A DNA stretch of 64,000 nucleotides from Methylophaga sp. (GTDB lineage: Bacteria > Pseudomonadota > Gammaproteobacteria > Nitrosococcales > Methylophagaceae), in contig NZ_VENF01000014.1 in the NCBI RefSeq assembly GCF_009711715.1, positions 60,179-124,178 of the forward strand, in the 5' to 3' direction. Shown one piece after another: positions 32,311 through 40,094 of this stretch. The notes beneath the pieces are model-generated. The model was not told the DNA's origin, ran no database searches, and saw nothing but the letters and a program-made list of their open reading frames with translations. Every line of letters starts with the position of its first letter. Positions within the stretch are counted from its first letter, which is position 1. The translations under genes and the position numbers were made by a program.

Positions 32311-32955
32311 ATGAGCGAAAGACACTACAGCCTGTTCGACAAATTTATAATCGAGTTTGATAAAGCCCTGACAACGGTAGCGGGTCAACCGGAAACTACG
32401 TCAAGACCAACACCGGGTGAAGAACTTGAAGAAACCGAACTGACCGCACTGGAGCGTAAACAGTCAGCCGGCCTGATGCGGGTGAACCATGCCGGTGAAG
32501 TGTCGGCGCAGGCCTTGTATCAAGGTCAGGCACTGACAGCAAAGCTTCCTAAAGTCAGAGAAGCAATGGAAGTCGCGGCCAGAGAAGAAAATGATCATCT
32601 GGTCTGGTGTCAGCAACGGCTTGATGCTTTATCTTCACATACCAGTGTGCTCAACCCGTTCTGGTATGCAGGCTCTTTCACACTGGGAGCGATCGCCGGC
32701 AAAATTGGCGACAAATGGAGTCTGGGATTTGTGGCCGAAACTGAAAAGCAGGTCGTTGAACATATCGACGGGCACCTGAAAATTATCAGTGAACGGGACC
32801 AGAAAAGCCGCGCCGTGCTGGAGCAGATGAAGATCGATGAAGCCCAGCATGGTACCAAGGCACTGGAAGCCGGCGGGGCCATGTTACCGACACCGGTCAC
32901 CAAGTTGATGGGGCTGGTGTCCAAAGTCATGACCCGCAGCAGTTACTGGATCTGA
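32311..32955 (+). CDS. coq7: Ubiquinone hydroxylase Coq7
   Basis: A 214-residue di-iron hydroxylase acting at the last hydroxylation of ubiquinone synthesis (demethoxyubiquinol to demethylubiquinol). Iron-ligand motifs are MRVNHAGEVSAQALY, AREENDHLVWCQ, ETEKQVVEHIDGH and KIDEAQHG, spaced as in the ferritin-like fold. The ATG at 32311 begins MSERHYSLFDKF, which aligns with family starts; a TTG at 32290 is in frame. It follows the GGDEF gene by 23 bases but is functionally unrelated. Confidence 0.93.
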   Translation: MSERHYSLFDKFIIEFDKALTTVAGQPETTSRPTPGEELEETELTALERKQSAGLMRVNHAGEVSAQALYQGQALTAKLPKVREAMEVAAREENDHLVWCQQRLDALSSHTSVLNPFWYAGSFTLGAIAGKIGDKWSLGFVAETEKQVVEHIDGHLKIISERDQKSRAVLEQMKIDEAQHGTKALEAGGAMLPTPVTKLMGLVSKVMTRSSYWI

Positions 32956-32966
32956 CTGACTTTATG

Positions 32967-33272
32967 CTACTGGGTGCTGTTCAGCGCCACCGAAATTAAA
33001 TATTTGCCGCTCTCAGCCGGATCCGCTTCCACCCGCAACACTTCGCCATCGGCCACAAACGGCGGCAGGCGTTCATTGTCGGTGTGCATTTCCAGGTGTA
33101 ATTCTGCGCCCAGCGGTGGCGCATAATCCGCCTGCATCAGCAGACCTGTGGCGCTCAGATCCCGGCTTAACCCCTCATAAGTGATGTCACTGTTTCTATT
33201 CACACTGAAACGCACTGTTGTTTCAACCCGCATTCTGGTGAATGACCGTTTTTCCTCGTAATCCTGTGACAT
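32967..33272 (-). CDS. PilZ-domain protein
   Basis: A 101-residue single PilZ domain. The cyclic di-GMP motif is present: RSFTRMRVETTVRF near 8-21 (an R-x3-R type start) and the DLSATGLLMQ segment in place of D/NxSxxG near 39-48. It is a likely cyclic di-GMP effector. It lies convergent to coq7 and close to the GGDEF gene. The start has no strong ribosome-binding site, but the domain begins within ten residues. Confidence 0.85.
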   Translation of the reverse strand: MSQDYEEKRSFTRMRVETTVRFSVNRNSDITYEGLSRDLSATGLLMQADYAPPLGAELHLEMHTDNERLPPFVADGEVLRVEADPAESGKYLISVALNSTQ

Positions 33273-33352
33273 CGATGACTCCGTAATTGTTCTGTTGCCT
33301 ATCTGTAACGGCTGACCTAAGCTTAAGGTAACGCATTCAAACAGGGAACACC

Positions 33353-35746
33353 ATGCAGAGACGTACCGAACTACAGGTCAATGATCTTTATCAGCATTGT
33401 GACCCGAATAACTGGCAATTCAAAACCACAGCCGAGCTCGAAACACTCCCCACCATTATCGGCCAGGACCGGGCGCTGAGCGCCATCGATTTCGGTGTCA
33501 ATATCGATGCCGAAGGCTATAACCTCTTTATCATGGGGCCTGCGGGTGTGGGTAAATACACCATGGTCAAGCGCTTTCTGGATGAGCATTCACGCCATCA
33601 CGCACGCGCCAAGGACTGGGCCTATCTCAATAACTTTGCTGATCCGCAAAAGCCCTGGGCCGTGTCATTACCGGCTGGGCAGGGCAACCAGCTCAGGCAG
33701 GATATAGAGACCATTATCGGCCACCTGGAAACCGAACTGCCACAGGCGTTTGATGACGAATATTATCGTGGCCGCATGCGCTCCCTGGAAGAAGCAGCGC
33801 GTAAACACCGGGTCAGGTTATTTGGTGTGCTGCAAGCCGAGGCGGATCGTAAAGGTATCGTGCTGCTGCGAATGCAGGATGGCAGCTATGCCTTTGCCGC
33901 CCAGCGTAAGGGGCAGGCGATGACCTCTGAAGAATTTGAGCAACTGCCGGCGCATGAGCAGGAGAAAACGGAAGACGCCATTGCCGATCTGCATGAAGAA
34001 CTGCAGCACACCCTACTGGAGCTGCGCGAGTGGGAACGTGACAATTTCCGTAAATTGCAGGCGCTGAATGATGAGGTCGCGCTTGAAGTTATCAGTAAGC
34101 ATATCAATAAGATCAAACATGCCTATCCCAGTTCGACCAAGTTGCAGCTCTATTTCGAGGCGATGCTGAAAGATATCCGCGATAACGTGGATGCTTTCGT
34201 CAAGCAGGAAGCCAGCTCGACTGAAGAGGCTGCCGGTGAGGATAGTCTGCTCAAACGTTATCAAATCAATCTGGTTGTTGATAATTCACAAACGCAGGGC
34301 GCACCGGTTATCTACGAAAACCTGCCACACCATCAGACCTTGCTCGGATGTGTCGAGAATATGGCGATGATGGGGGCGCTGGTCACCGATTTCAGTCTGA
34401 TTAAAGCCGGTGCCGTGCATCGGGCCAACGGCGGCTATCTTATCGTAGATGCCGAGCAGCTATTGATGCAGCCTTTCGGATGGGAAGGGCTGAAACGGGC
34501 ATTAAAATCACGCGAAGTCAGGTTTGATGCGCTGGAACGCATATACAGCCTGGTCGCGACAGTTTCACTGGAACCGGAGCCGATACCGCTGGATCTGAAA
34601 GTCGTTCTGCTCGGCGATCGCCATTTGTATTACCTGCTCTATGAACTGGATCCGGAGTTTGCCGGCTTGTTCAAGGTGGTGGCCGATTTTGAAGAACATA
34701 TGCCCCGCAGTGCCGATAACGATATGCTGTTTGCCCGTATGATGGCCAGTACGATCGACAAGGAAAATCTGCTGCATATGGAGCGTGCCGCAGTGGCCCG
34801 TGTGATTGAGCACAGTGCCCGCTCGATTGAGGAAAACAGTAAGTTTTCTCTGCATCTCGGTGATATGACCGATCTGTTGCGGGAGGCGTCTTATCTCGCC
34901 AAACAGTCAGAGTCCAGGCTGGTCGGACGTGAACATGTACAGGCAGCCATTAATATGCGTGAACAGCGACTGGATCGCTTGCGCTCACAGATATACAGTC
35001 AGATTGAACGTCAGGTTATCGATATTGATGTGATTGGCAATCAGATTGGTCAGGTTAACGCCCTGTCAGTGCTGAGTATAGGCGGATTCAGTTTCGCGCA
35101 GCCTTCCAGGGTCACCGCCAGTGCCCGTTTTGGTGATGACAATATTATTGATATTGAACGTGAAGTCGAGCTGGGTGGGGATATTCACAGTAAAGGCGTG
35201 CTGATCCTCAGTGGGTATCTGGGCAAGACCTATGCTGCCGATGCGCCATTATCGATGTCGGCAAGCATTGTCTTTGAGCAAAGCTACGGTGAAGTGGATG
35301 GTGACAGTGCCAGTGTGGCTGAACTCTGTGCCTTGCTGTCATCGGTGGCAGGCATCTCGCTGAAACAGTCTTATGCGATCACCGGCTCACTGAGTCAGCA
35401 GGGCCATGTTCAGGCCATTGGTGGCGTCAACGAGAAGATTGAAGGCTTTTTCGATATCTGCAAAATGCGAGGTCTCACCGGTAAGCAGGGCGTCATTATC
35501 CCGGCTTCCAATGCGCAGCATCTGATGCTGAGGCAGGAAGTCATTGATGCGGTGAGCAAGGATCAGTTTCATATTCATGCCATTCATCATGTGAATGATG
35601 CGCTCAGTCTGTTGTCCGGGCTGGATGCCGGCGAGCGCAATGAAAAGGGTGATTTCACCGCGAACAGTTTTAATGCCGCTGTCGCAGAACGACTCAAAAA
35701 GTGGGCTGATTTGCATCGTCATGAAAAAGACAGTCAGCAGGAATAA
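33353..35746 (+). CDS. Lon-like ATP-dependent protease
   Basis: A 797-residue protein of the bacterial LonB/YcbZ-like kind. The N-terminal AAA+ part has a variant Walker A, GPAGVGKYTMVK near 63-74, with Tyr where Ser/Thr usually binds Mg-ATP, followed by a coiled-coil insertion (about 130-300). Sensor-like ATPase motifs appear near LDLKVVLLGDRHLYYLL (about 408-424). The C-terminal protease has the Ser-Lys dyad: S in DGDSASVAELCALL near 650 and K in GVNEKIEGFFDIC near 693. It should degrade selected proteins, but its targets are unknown. Confidence 0.88.
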   Translation: MQRRTELQVNDLYQHCDPNNWQFKTTAELETLPTIIGQDRALSAIDFGVNIDAEGYNLFIMGPAGVGKYTMVKRFLDEHSRHHARAKDWAYLNNFADPQKPWAVSLPAGQGNQLRQDIETIIGHLETELPQAFDDEYYRGRMRSLEEAARKHRVRLFGVLQAEADRKGIVLLRMQDGSYAFAAQRKGQAMTSEEFEQLPAHEQEKTEDAIADLHEELQHTLLELREWERDNFRKLQALNDEVALEVISKHINKIKHAYPSSTKLQLYFEAMLKDIRDNVDAFVKQEASSTEEAAGEDSLLKRYQINLVVDNSQTQGAPVIYENLPHHQTLLGCVENMAMMGALVTDFSLIKAGAVHRANGGYLIVDAEQLLMQPFGWEGLKRALKSREVRFDALERIYSLVATVSLEPEPIPLDLKVVLLGDRHLYYLLYELDPEFAGLFKVVADFEEHMPRSADNDMLFARMMASTIDKENLLHMERAAVARVIEHSARSIEENSKFSLHLGDMTDLLREASYLAKQSESRLVGREHVQAAINMREQRLDRLRSQIYSQIERQVIDIDVIGNQIGQVNALSVLSIGGFSFAQPSRVTASARFGDDNIIDIEREVELGGDIHSKGVLILSGYLGKTYAADAPLSMSASIVFEQSYGEVDGDSASVAELCALLSSVAGISLKQSYAITGSLSQQGHVQAIGGVNEKIEGFFDICKMRGLTGKQGVIIPASNAQHLMLRQEVIDAVSKDQFHIHAIHHVNDALSLLSGLDAGERNEKGDFTANSFNAAVAERLKKWADLHRHEKDSQQE

Positions 35747-35817
35747 GTAAAGCGCTCATGTCAGCATCCAGCATGCCGATAAACTGACTGAAATTTAATA
35801 ATTCAGGAGTCCCTTTT

Positions 35818-36219
35818 ATGCGTGGATTCATTTTCTTGATCAGCAGTTTGTGGCTGGGACAGACGGCAGCCATGTCTTTGCCGCCGGTGCCCACCGAGCC
35901 GATTTATTTTGAGCCCCCGGTGGTACAGGCTGAAGCTGGAGTACGGGTACTGACTTGCTATCAATTGGATATGGAAATCAATCAGTTACATCCTTATCGC
36001 TATAGCTATAAACCCCCGTTCTACGAGGATGGCACGAATAAACTGGCCACTGCACTTGTGGTGTTTGACAGTGTGCCTCTGGTGGAAGGCTGGCTGGGTC
36101 TGGGCTATCTGGGTTACTCGGCATTAGTGGATGAGAAAGAGGACAGAAGACAGATCCATGTCGAACAGCAAATTGCCTCTTTACAGCGTGTGAAAGCTGA
36201 AAAACACTGCTACGAATAA
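35818..36219 (+). CDS. Exported protein of unknown function
   Basis: A 133-residue protein with a signal peptide (MRGFIFLISSLWLGQTAAMS). The mature part is rich in Tyr and Pro, has two cysteines (C near 43 and C near 131) and ends in AEKHCYE. The start follows AGGAG seven bases upstream. I do not recognise the family. It lies between a Lon-like protease and the Trp-Tyr repeat protein, on the same strand as both, but no shared transcript can be shown. Confidence 0.6.
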   Translation: MRGFIFLISSLWLGQTAAMSLPPVPTEPIYFEPPVVQAEAGVRVLTCYQLDMEINQLHPYRYSYKPPFYEDGTNKLATALVVFDSVPLVEGWLGLGYLGYSALVDEKEDRRQIHVEQQIASLQRVKAEKHCYE

Positions 36220-36315
36220 GAACTGATCAGGATCAATACTGCGAGCTATTTTGTTGTTGCTTTGATGACAACTCATGTAATATCGGGTTTAGCAATTACC
36301 CAGAGAGGTATGAAA

Positions 36316-37563
36316 ATGAGTAGCACACTTGATATTAAAACAAAGTGGTACGAAGCGAATTTAAAGACAGCACGTGAAAGCCGCAGCAAATGGTACGAAG
36401 CTAACCTGAAACCGGCTGCAACGACTGATAAACCTTGGTACAAAGCCAACAAACGTCCGGCTAAAGAGGTAGAAATTCCTTGGTACAAAGCCAACTTGGT
36501 TCAGCACCAGGAGACTAAAAACAAATGGTATGCAGCGAACCTGCATCAGGCTGTCCAATCTGTTCGTGCTACCCGCAAATGGTATGAGGCCAATAAACAG
36601 CCATCTGAGGTGGAGAAGCGCTGGCAACATTTCAGTGAGGAAATGTACAGCGATGTGAAAAAAGCCTGGATGCGCTTCAACTTGGAACAGGCGAGGGAAA
36701 CCCGCACCAAATGGTACGAAGCCAATCTGGATAACACGCCCACTGAGAAACACTGGTACGAAATCAGTGACGAAGTGGCTACGGAAACCAAGAAAAAATG
36801 GTGGAAAGCGAATCTGGAACAGGCCCGTATTTCACGACACAAGTGGTATGAAGCCAACTTGCATCCGGACCCGCACGCCGAACTGAAAAAACGCTGGCGT
36901 GAATCCAACCTGAAACTGATCCGCACCCAGCGCGCCAAGCAGAAATACTTTTCTGAAAGTGCTAACCGTGCCCATCAAAACCTGAAATGGTACAAAGCCA
37001 ATGAACGTCCGGCCAAAGTGGTTGAAACGCATTGGTATGAAGCCAATCAGGTGGTGCATCATGAGACCAAACGCAAATGGTACGAAGCTAATTTGCAACA
37101 GGCCATCGCCAAGGTACGTGATCAGCGTAAATGGTACGAAGCCAATCTGGACAATACGCCGACAACGCGTCACTGGTATGACTTCAGAGAAGCGGGCGAT
37201 ACCGAATGGAAGCTGGCATTCCGTGAGGCTAATCTGAAACAGGCGCGTGAAAAACGCCATAAATGGTACGAAGCCAATCTGGATAACACACCTACTGAGA
37301 AACACTGGTACGAAATCAGTGACGAGGTGGCCACTGAAACCAAGAAAAAGTGGTGGAAAGCGAATCTGGAACAGGCCCGTGTCAGTCATCACAAGTGGTA
37401 TGAAGCCAATATGCATCCGGACCCGCATCTGTCACTCAAGAAAAAATGGTGGCAGGCCAACCTTGATTTGGTCCGTACTCAGAGAATCAAGAGTGAATGG
37501 TTCCGTCAGAATACGATTATTGCCCGCGAGGCACGTAAAAAATGGGATCAGTTTGAAGACTAG
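36316..37563 (+). CDS. Trp-Tyr repeat protein, unknown function
   Basis: A 415-residue protein built almost wholly from a repeat of about 15 residues. Seventeen copies contain W-[Y/W]-x-A-N (mostly KWYEANL), and about nine more are degenerate (WYEIS, WRESN, WMRFN, WFRQN). Between the motifs are charged, helix-friendly stretches such as EQARETRT. A unit of 184 residues is duplicated in tandem: NKRPAKEVE and NLDNTPTEK recur exactly 552 bases later. There is no signal peptide and no membrane segment, so it is probably cytoplasmic. ATG at 36316 has GAGAGG seven bases upstream. I do not recognise the family. The gene ends with its own terminator. Confidence 0.8.
   Translation: MSSTLDIKTKWYEANLKTARESRSKWYEANLKPAATTDKPWYKANKRPAKEVEIPWYKANLVQHQETKNKWYAANLHQAVQSVRATRKWYEANKQPSEVEKRWQHFSEEMYSDVKKAWMRFNLEQARETRTKWYEANLDNTPTEKHWYEISDEVATETKKKWWKANLEQARISRHKWYEANLHPDPHAELKKRWRESNLKLIRTQRAKQKYFSESANRAHQNLKWYKANERPAKVVETHWYEANQVVHHETKRKWYEANLQQAIAKVRDQRKWYEANLDNTPTTRHWYDFREAGDTEWKLAFREANLKQAREKRHKWYEANLDNTPTEKHWYEISDEVATETKKKWWKANLEQARVSHHKWYEANMHPDPHLSLKKKWWQANLDLVRTQRIKSEWFRQNTIIAREARKKWDQFED
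36430..37533 (+). repeat. 552-bp in-frame tandem duplication
   Basis: The two halves (about 36430-36981 and 36982-37533) read the same at an offset of exactly 552 bases, seen for example at 36448/37000 (RPAK) and 36724/37276 (NLDNTPT). The edges are approximate. The copies have diverged, most in the middle. Confidence 0.8.
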
Positions 37564-37580
37564 CGCCTGAGATAATAGAG

Positions 37581-37624
37581 GCCGTCAGCGGGGCGAACGA
37601 TTAAGCGCCGCTGACGGCTTTTTT
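37581..37624 (+). terminator. Terminator after the repeat-protein gene
   Basis: GCCGTCAGCGG (37581-37591) pairs with CCGCTGACGGC (37608-37618), followed by six T. Confidence 0.9.
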
Positions 37625-37687
37625 GCGTCTGGGATGACGACAACAAAGCCTTTTAAGCTCAACAGCGAATCAATACCGGGTAAATTT

Positions 37688-38317
37688 ATGCAGATCGATT
37701 GCATCACAGTTGGTGCCTTTCGCGTCAACACCTATCTTGTACGTGATGAGGCAACAGGTCAGGCAGCCATCATTGATACCGGCGAGACAGAAGAATTGGC
37801 TGAGTATCTGGAAGCATTAACCCCACCGGCCGATATTCGAATGATTCTGCTCACACATGGCCATCTTGATCATGCGGGAGCCTTAACCCGACTGCAACAG
37901 TCTTTCGATGTGCCGACTTATCTGCCGCGGCTGGAGAAGCCGCTGTTCGAGACGCTGCCGCAACAGGGCAACTGGTTCGGAGCACCGCAGATGAATCGTC
38001 CCTGTGGTCGCATTGACCATTTTGTTGATGATGGTGACAGCATTCAACTGGGAGAGACGACGCTGCATTTTATCTCGACACCGGGTCACACGCCGGGGCA
38101 GGGCTGTTATTACGATGAGCAGGATATCTTTGTGGGTGATACCTTGTTCGCCGGTAGTGTAGGCAGAACCGATTTGCCGATGGGAGATCCGGCGCTGATG
38201 AAGCAAAGTCTGGCAAAATTAATGCAATTGCCAGGTCATCTGCGAGTGCACAGTGGTCATGGGCCTGTGACCACGCTGGCACAGGAACGAAAGACAAATC
38301 CTTTTTTATCTTTATAG
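37688..38317 (+). CDS. MBL-fold metallo-hydrolase, glyoxalase II-like
   Basis: A 209-residue metallo-beta-lactamase-fold hydrolase. The metal motif THGHLDHAG is near 56-64, the later histidine ligand is in STPGHTPGQG near 136, the bridging aspartate is in IFVGDTLFAGSVGRTDLP near 152-160, and the final histidine is in VHSGHGPVTT. This is the short YcbL/GloB-like type that hydrolyses thioesters such as glutathione conjugates; the substrate is not shown. The ATG at 37688 begins the domain; the longer frame from 37634 adds an unlikely leader. The carbonic anhydrase follows after 12 bases. Confidence 0.88.
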   Translation: MQIDCITVGAFRVNTYLVRDEATGQAAIIDTGETEELAEYLEALTPPADIRMILLTHGHLDHAGALTRLQQSFDVPTYLPRLEKPLFETLPQQGNWFGAPQMNRPCGRIDHFVDDGDSIQLGETTLHFISTPGHTPGQGCYYDEQDIFVGDTLFAGSVGRTDLPMGDPALMKQSLAKLMQLPGHLRVHSGHGPVTTLAQERKTNPFLSL

Positions 38318-38329
38318 ACTTAAAAAACT

Positions 38330-38956
38330 ATGGCGCATACACACAAACTTCTGGAAGGCTTTCAACGTTTCAAAAAGAATTACTTCGGTGACGATAACAA
38401 GCTTTACGCGAGTATGAAAGAAGGGCAGCCAGCCAAGGTTCTGATGGTAGCGTGCTGTGACTCCCGTGTAGATCCCGCCATTCTGACTGATTGTGATCCC
38501 GGTGACATTTTCACCGTCCGGAATGTTGCCAATCTGGTACCACCCTGTGAGGAGGACCAACATCATCACGGCACCAGTTCTGCGATCGAGTTTGCCGTCA
38601 AGGGGCTGGGTGTCGAAAGCATTATCGTGATGGGTCATGCAAACTGTGGTGGGATTAAAGGCTTGTGGGAGAGTGAAAATCTTGACGACTCACAGTTTAT
38701 CCATCGTTGGGTATCCATTGCCCAGGAAGCGAAGGACTGGGTTAAAGTGAATCATGCTGACGACAGTGATGCCGCGCAGTTAAGAGCCTGTGAACAACGC
38801 TCGGTACTGGTATCTCTGCAAAACCTGATGGGCTTTGATTTTGTGCGGGAGCGTGTAGAAAACGGTTCACTGAAAATACATGGTTGGTATTTTGACTTGG
38901 CAGCGGGTGAACTGCTTTGCTATGACGCCGACAATGATCAGTTTGAAGCGCAATAG
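38330..38956 (+). CDS. Beta-class carbonic anhydrase
   Basis: A 208-residue enzyme interconverting CO2 and bicarbonate. Zinc ligands are C42, H103 and C106, with the D44-R46 dyad in ACCDSR; HANCGG is the second motif. The length and the HHHGTSSAIEFAV segment are typical. It is cytoplasmic. It follows the MBL hydrolase gene by 12 bases, so they are probably cotranscribed, and it ends at a bidirectional terminator shared with bamE. Confidence 0.93.
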   Translation: MAHTHKLLEGFQRFKKNYFGDDNKLYASMKEGQPAKVLMVACCDSRVDPAILTDCDPGDIFTVRNVANLVPPCEEDQHHHGTSSAIEFAVKGLGVESIIVMGHANCGGIKGLWESENLDDSQFIHRWVSIAQEAKDWVKVNHADDSDAAQLRACEQRSVLVSLQNLMGFDFVRERVENGSLKIHGWYFDLAAGELLCYDADNDQFEAQ

Positions 38957-38981
38957 TTTCAAGCTGAGATAAACGCACAAT

Positions 38982-39009
38982 AAAAAGGCGCTTTAGAGCG
39001 CCTTTTTTT
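38982..39009. terminator. Bidirectional terminator
   Basis: GGCGC (38987-38991) and GCGCC (38998-39002) with a TTTAGA loop, five A on the left and seven T on the right. It separates the carbonic anhydrase gene from the convergent bamE. Confidence 0.9.
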
Positions 39010-39598
39010 ATTGCAGTTCAGGGGCTGCCTCACCGCCACTGTCGAGTTCGCCGCCGGCGGCTTCTTCCATCATCGCTTTATCTGCTGCCTTTTCGGCTTC
39101 CTGCTCTGCGTCTTCATCGTCTTCGATGATTTCAATTTCGTCTTCATCTCCCAAGCCAATCAGATTCATCAAACCACCGAAGAAGCCGGTTTTCTGTTCA
39201 TTAAGGGGGACCACGACATTTTTGTCCTGACGCTCGGTCTGCGGTAATTCTTCACGGCTGGCAACAACCCGGGTATCGCCTTCAACATGACTCAGGGTCT
39301 CGTCATCATTGAAGTAGAGTGTGATGCGGCGTTGTTCGCGTTCTTCACCGCCAGGCTGATAGCTGTAAATATAGTCCCAGCGATTCGGATGGAAGGTATC
39401 AATCAGCAAGGGGGTGCCCATGACATAGGCCACCTGGTTTTTAGTCATGCCCGGCTCAAGTTTATTGAGCATTTCCTGGTCGACATTGTTGCCCTGCTGA
39501 ACATCAATCTGATACAAACCCGGGATATTATCGGTGCTGCAGGCAGAGATGAGTAAAAACGCAGTCACGGAAAGGCTGTAAACGACGAAACTTTTCAT
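39008..39598 (-). CDS. bamE: Outer-membrane assembly lipoprotein BamE with acidic tail
   Basis: A 196-residue lipoprotein. The lipobox is LISAC near 16-20. The BamE/SmpA fold covers about 25-125 (VDQEMLNKLEPGMTKNQVAYVMGTP, then WDYIYSYQPGG and ITLYFNDDETL). Most BamE proteins end soon after; here about 65 extra residues, strongly acidic and rich in Glu, Asp and Ala (DEDEIEIIEDDED), form a tail. It belongs to the BAM complex at the periplasmic face of the outer membrane. It is divergent from fur, a classic arrangement. Confidence 0.93.
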   Translation of the reverse strand: MKSFVVYSLSVTAFLLISACSTDNIPGLYQIDVQQGNNVDQEMLNKLEPGMTKNQVAYVMGTPLLIDTFHPNRWDYIYSYQPGGEEREQRRITLYFNDDETLSHVEGDTRVVASREELPQTERQDKNVVVPLNEQKTGFFGGLMNLIGLGDEDEIEIIEDDEDAEQEAEKAADKAMMEEAAGGELDSGGEAAPELQ

Positions 39599-39676
39599 TT
39601 AGTATTACTTGATGTAGTTGATTACCAGACTGCGATGATACTCTATTCGCAGCATTTCTACGAGGCGATAACAATA

Positions 39677-40093
39677 ATGGAAAGACAAGATCTACGAAAA
39701 GCCGGACTCAAGGTCACTTTACCCCGATTGAAAGTACTGGAAATCCTGGAAACAGCTGAGCAGCGTCACATGAGTGCTGAAGATGTGTACAAGGCACTGC
39801 TGGAAATGGGAGAGGAAATCGGGCTGGCCACAGTCTATCGCGTTCTGACCCAGTTTGAGGGCGCTGGGCTGGTATCACGCCTGAGTATTGAAGGTGGTCA
39901 CGCGGTATTTGAACTGGAAAGTGGCGACCATCATGATCACCTGTTCTGTGTACGCTGTAACCGTATCGAAGAATTCATGGACGAAGTCATTGAACAGCGT
40001 CAGAAAGCGATTGCCAAGGAAAAGGGCTTCGAAATGACTGATCACAGTCTCTACATCTACGGTATCTGCAAAACCTGCCAGAAAGAACAATAA
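39677..40093 (+). CDS. fur: Ferric uptake regulator Fur
   Basis: A 138-residue repressor with N-terminal winged helix (KAGLKVTLPRLKVLEIL, ATVYRVLTQFEGAGLV) and C-terminal metal domain: the HDHLFC region, CVRC and CKTC cysteine pairs. With ferrous iron it represses iron uptake. The ATG at 39677 begins MERQDLRKAGLKV, which aligns with E. coli Fur; a longer frame starts at 39635. It is divergent from bamE and convergent with recN. Confidence 0.96.
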   Translation: MERQDLRKAGLKVTLPRLKVLEILETAEQRHMSAEDVYKALLEMGEEIGLATVYRVLTQFEGAGLVSRLSIEGGHAVFELESGDHHDHLFCVRCNRIEEFMDEVIEQRQKAIAKEKGFEMTDHSLYIYGICKTCQKEQ

Positions 40094-40094
40094 A

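Noticed and set aside
36546..37428. Long open frames on the minus strand within the repeat-protein gene
   Set aside because: They mirror the codon repetition of the plus-strand protein and have no ribosome-binding site or recognisable product.
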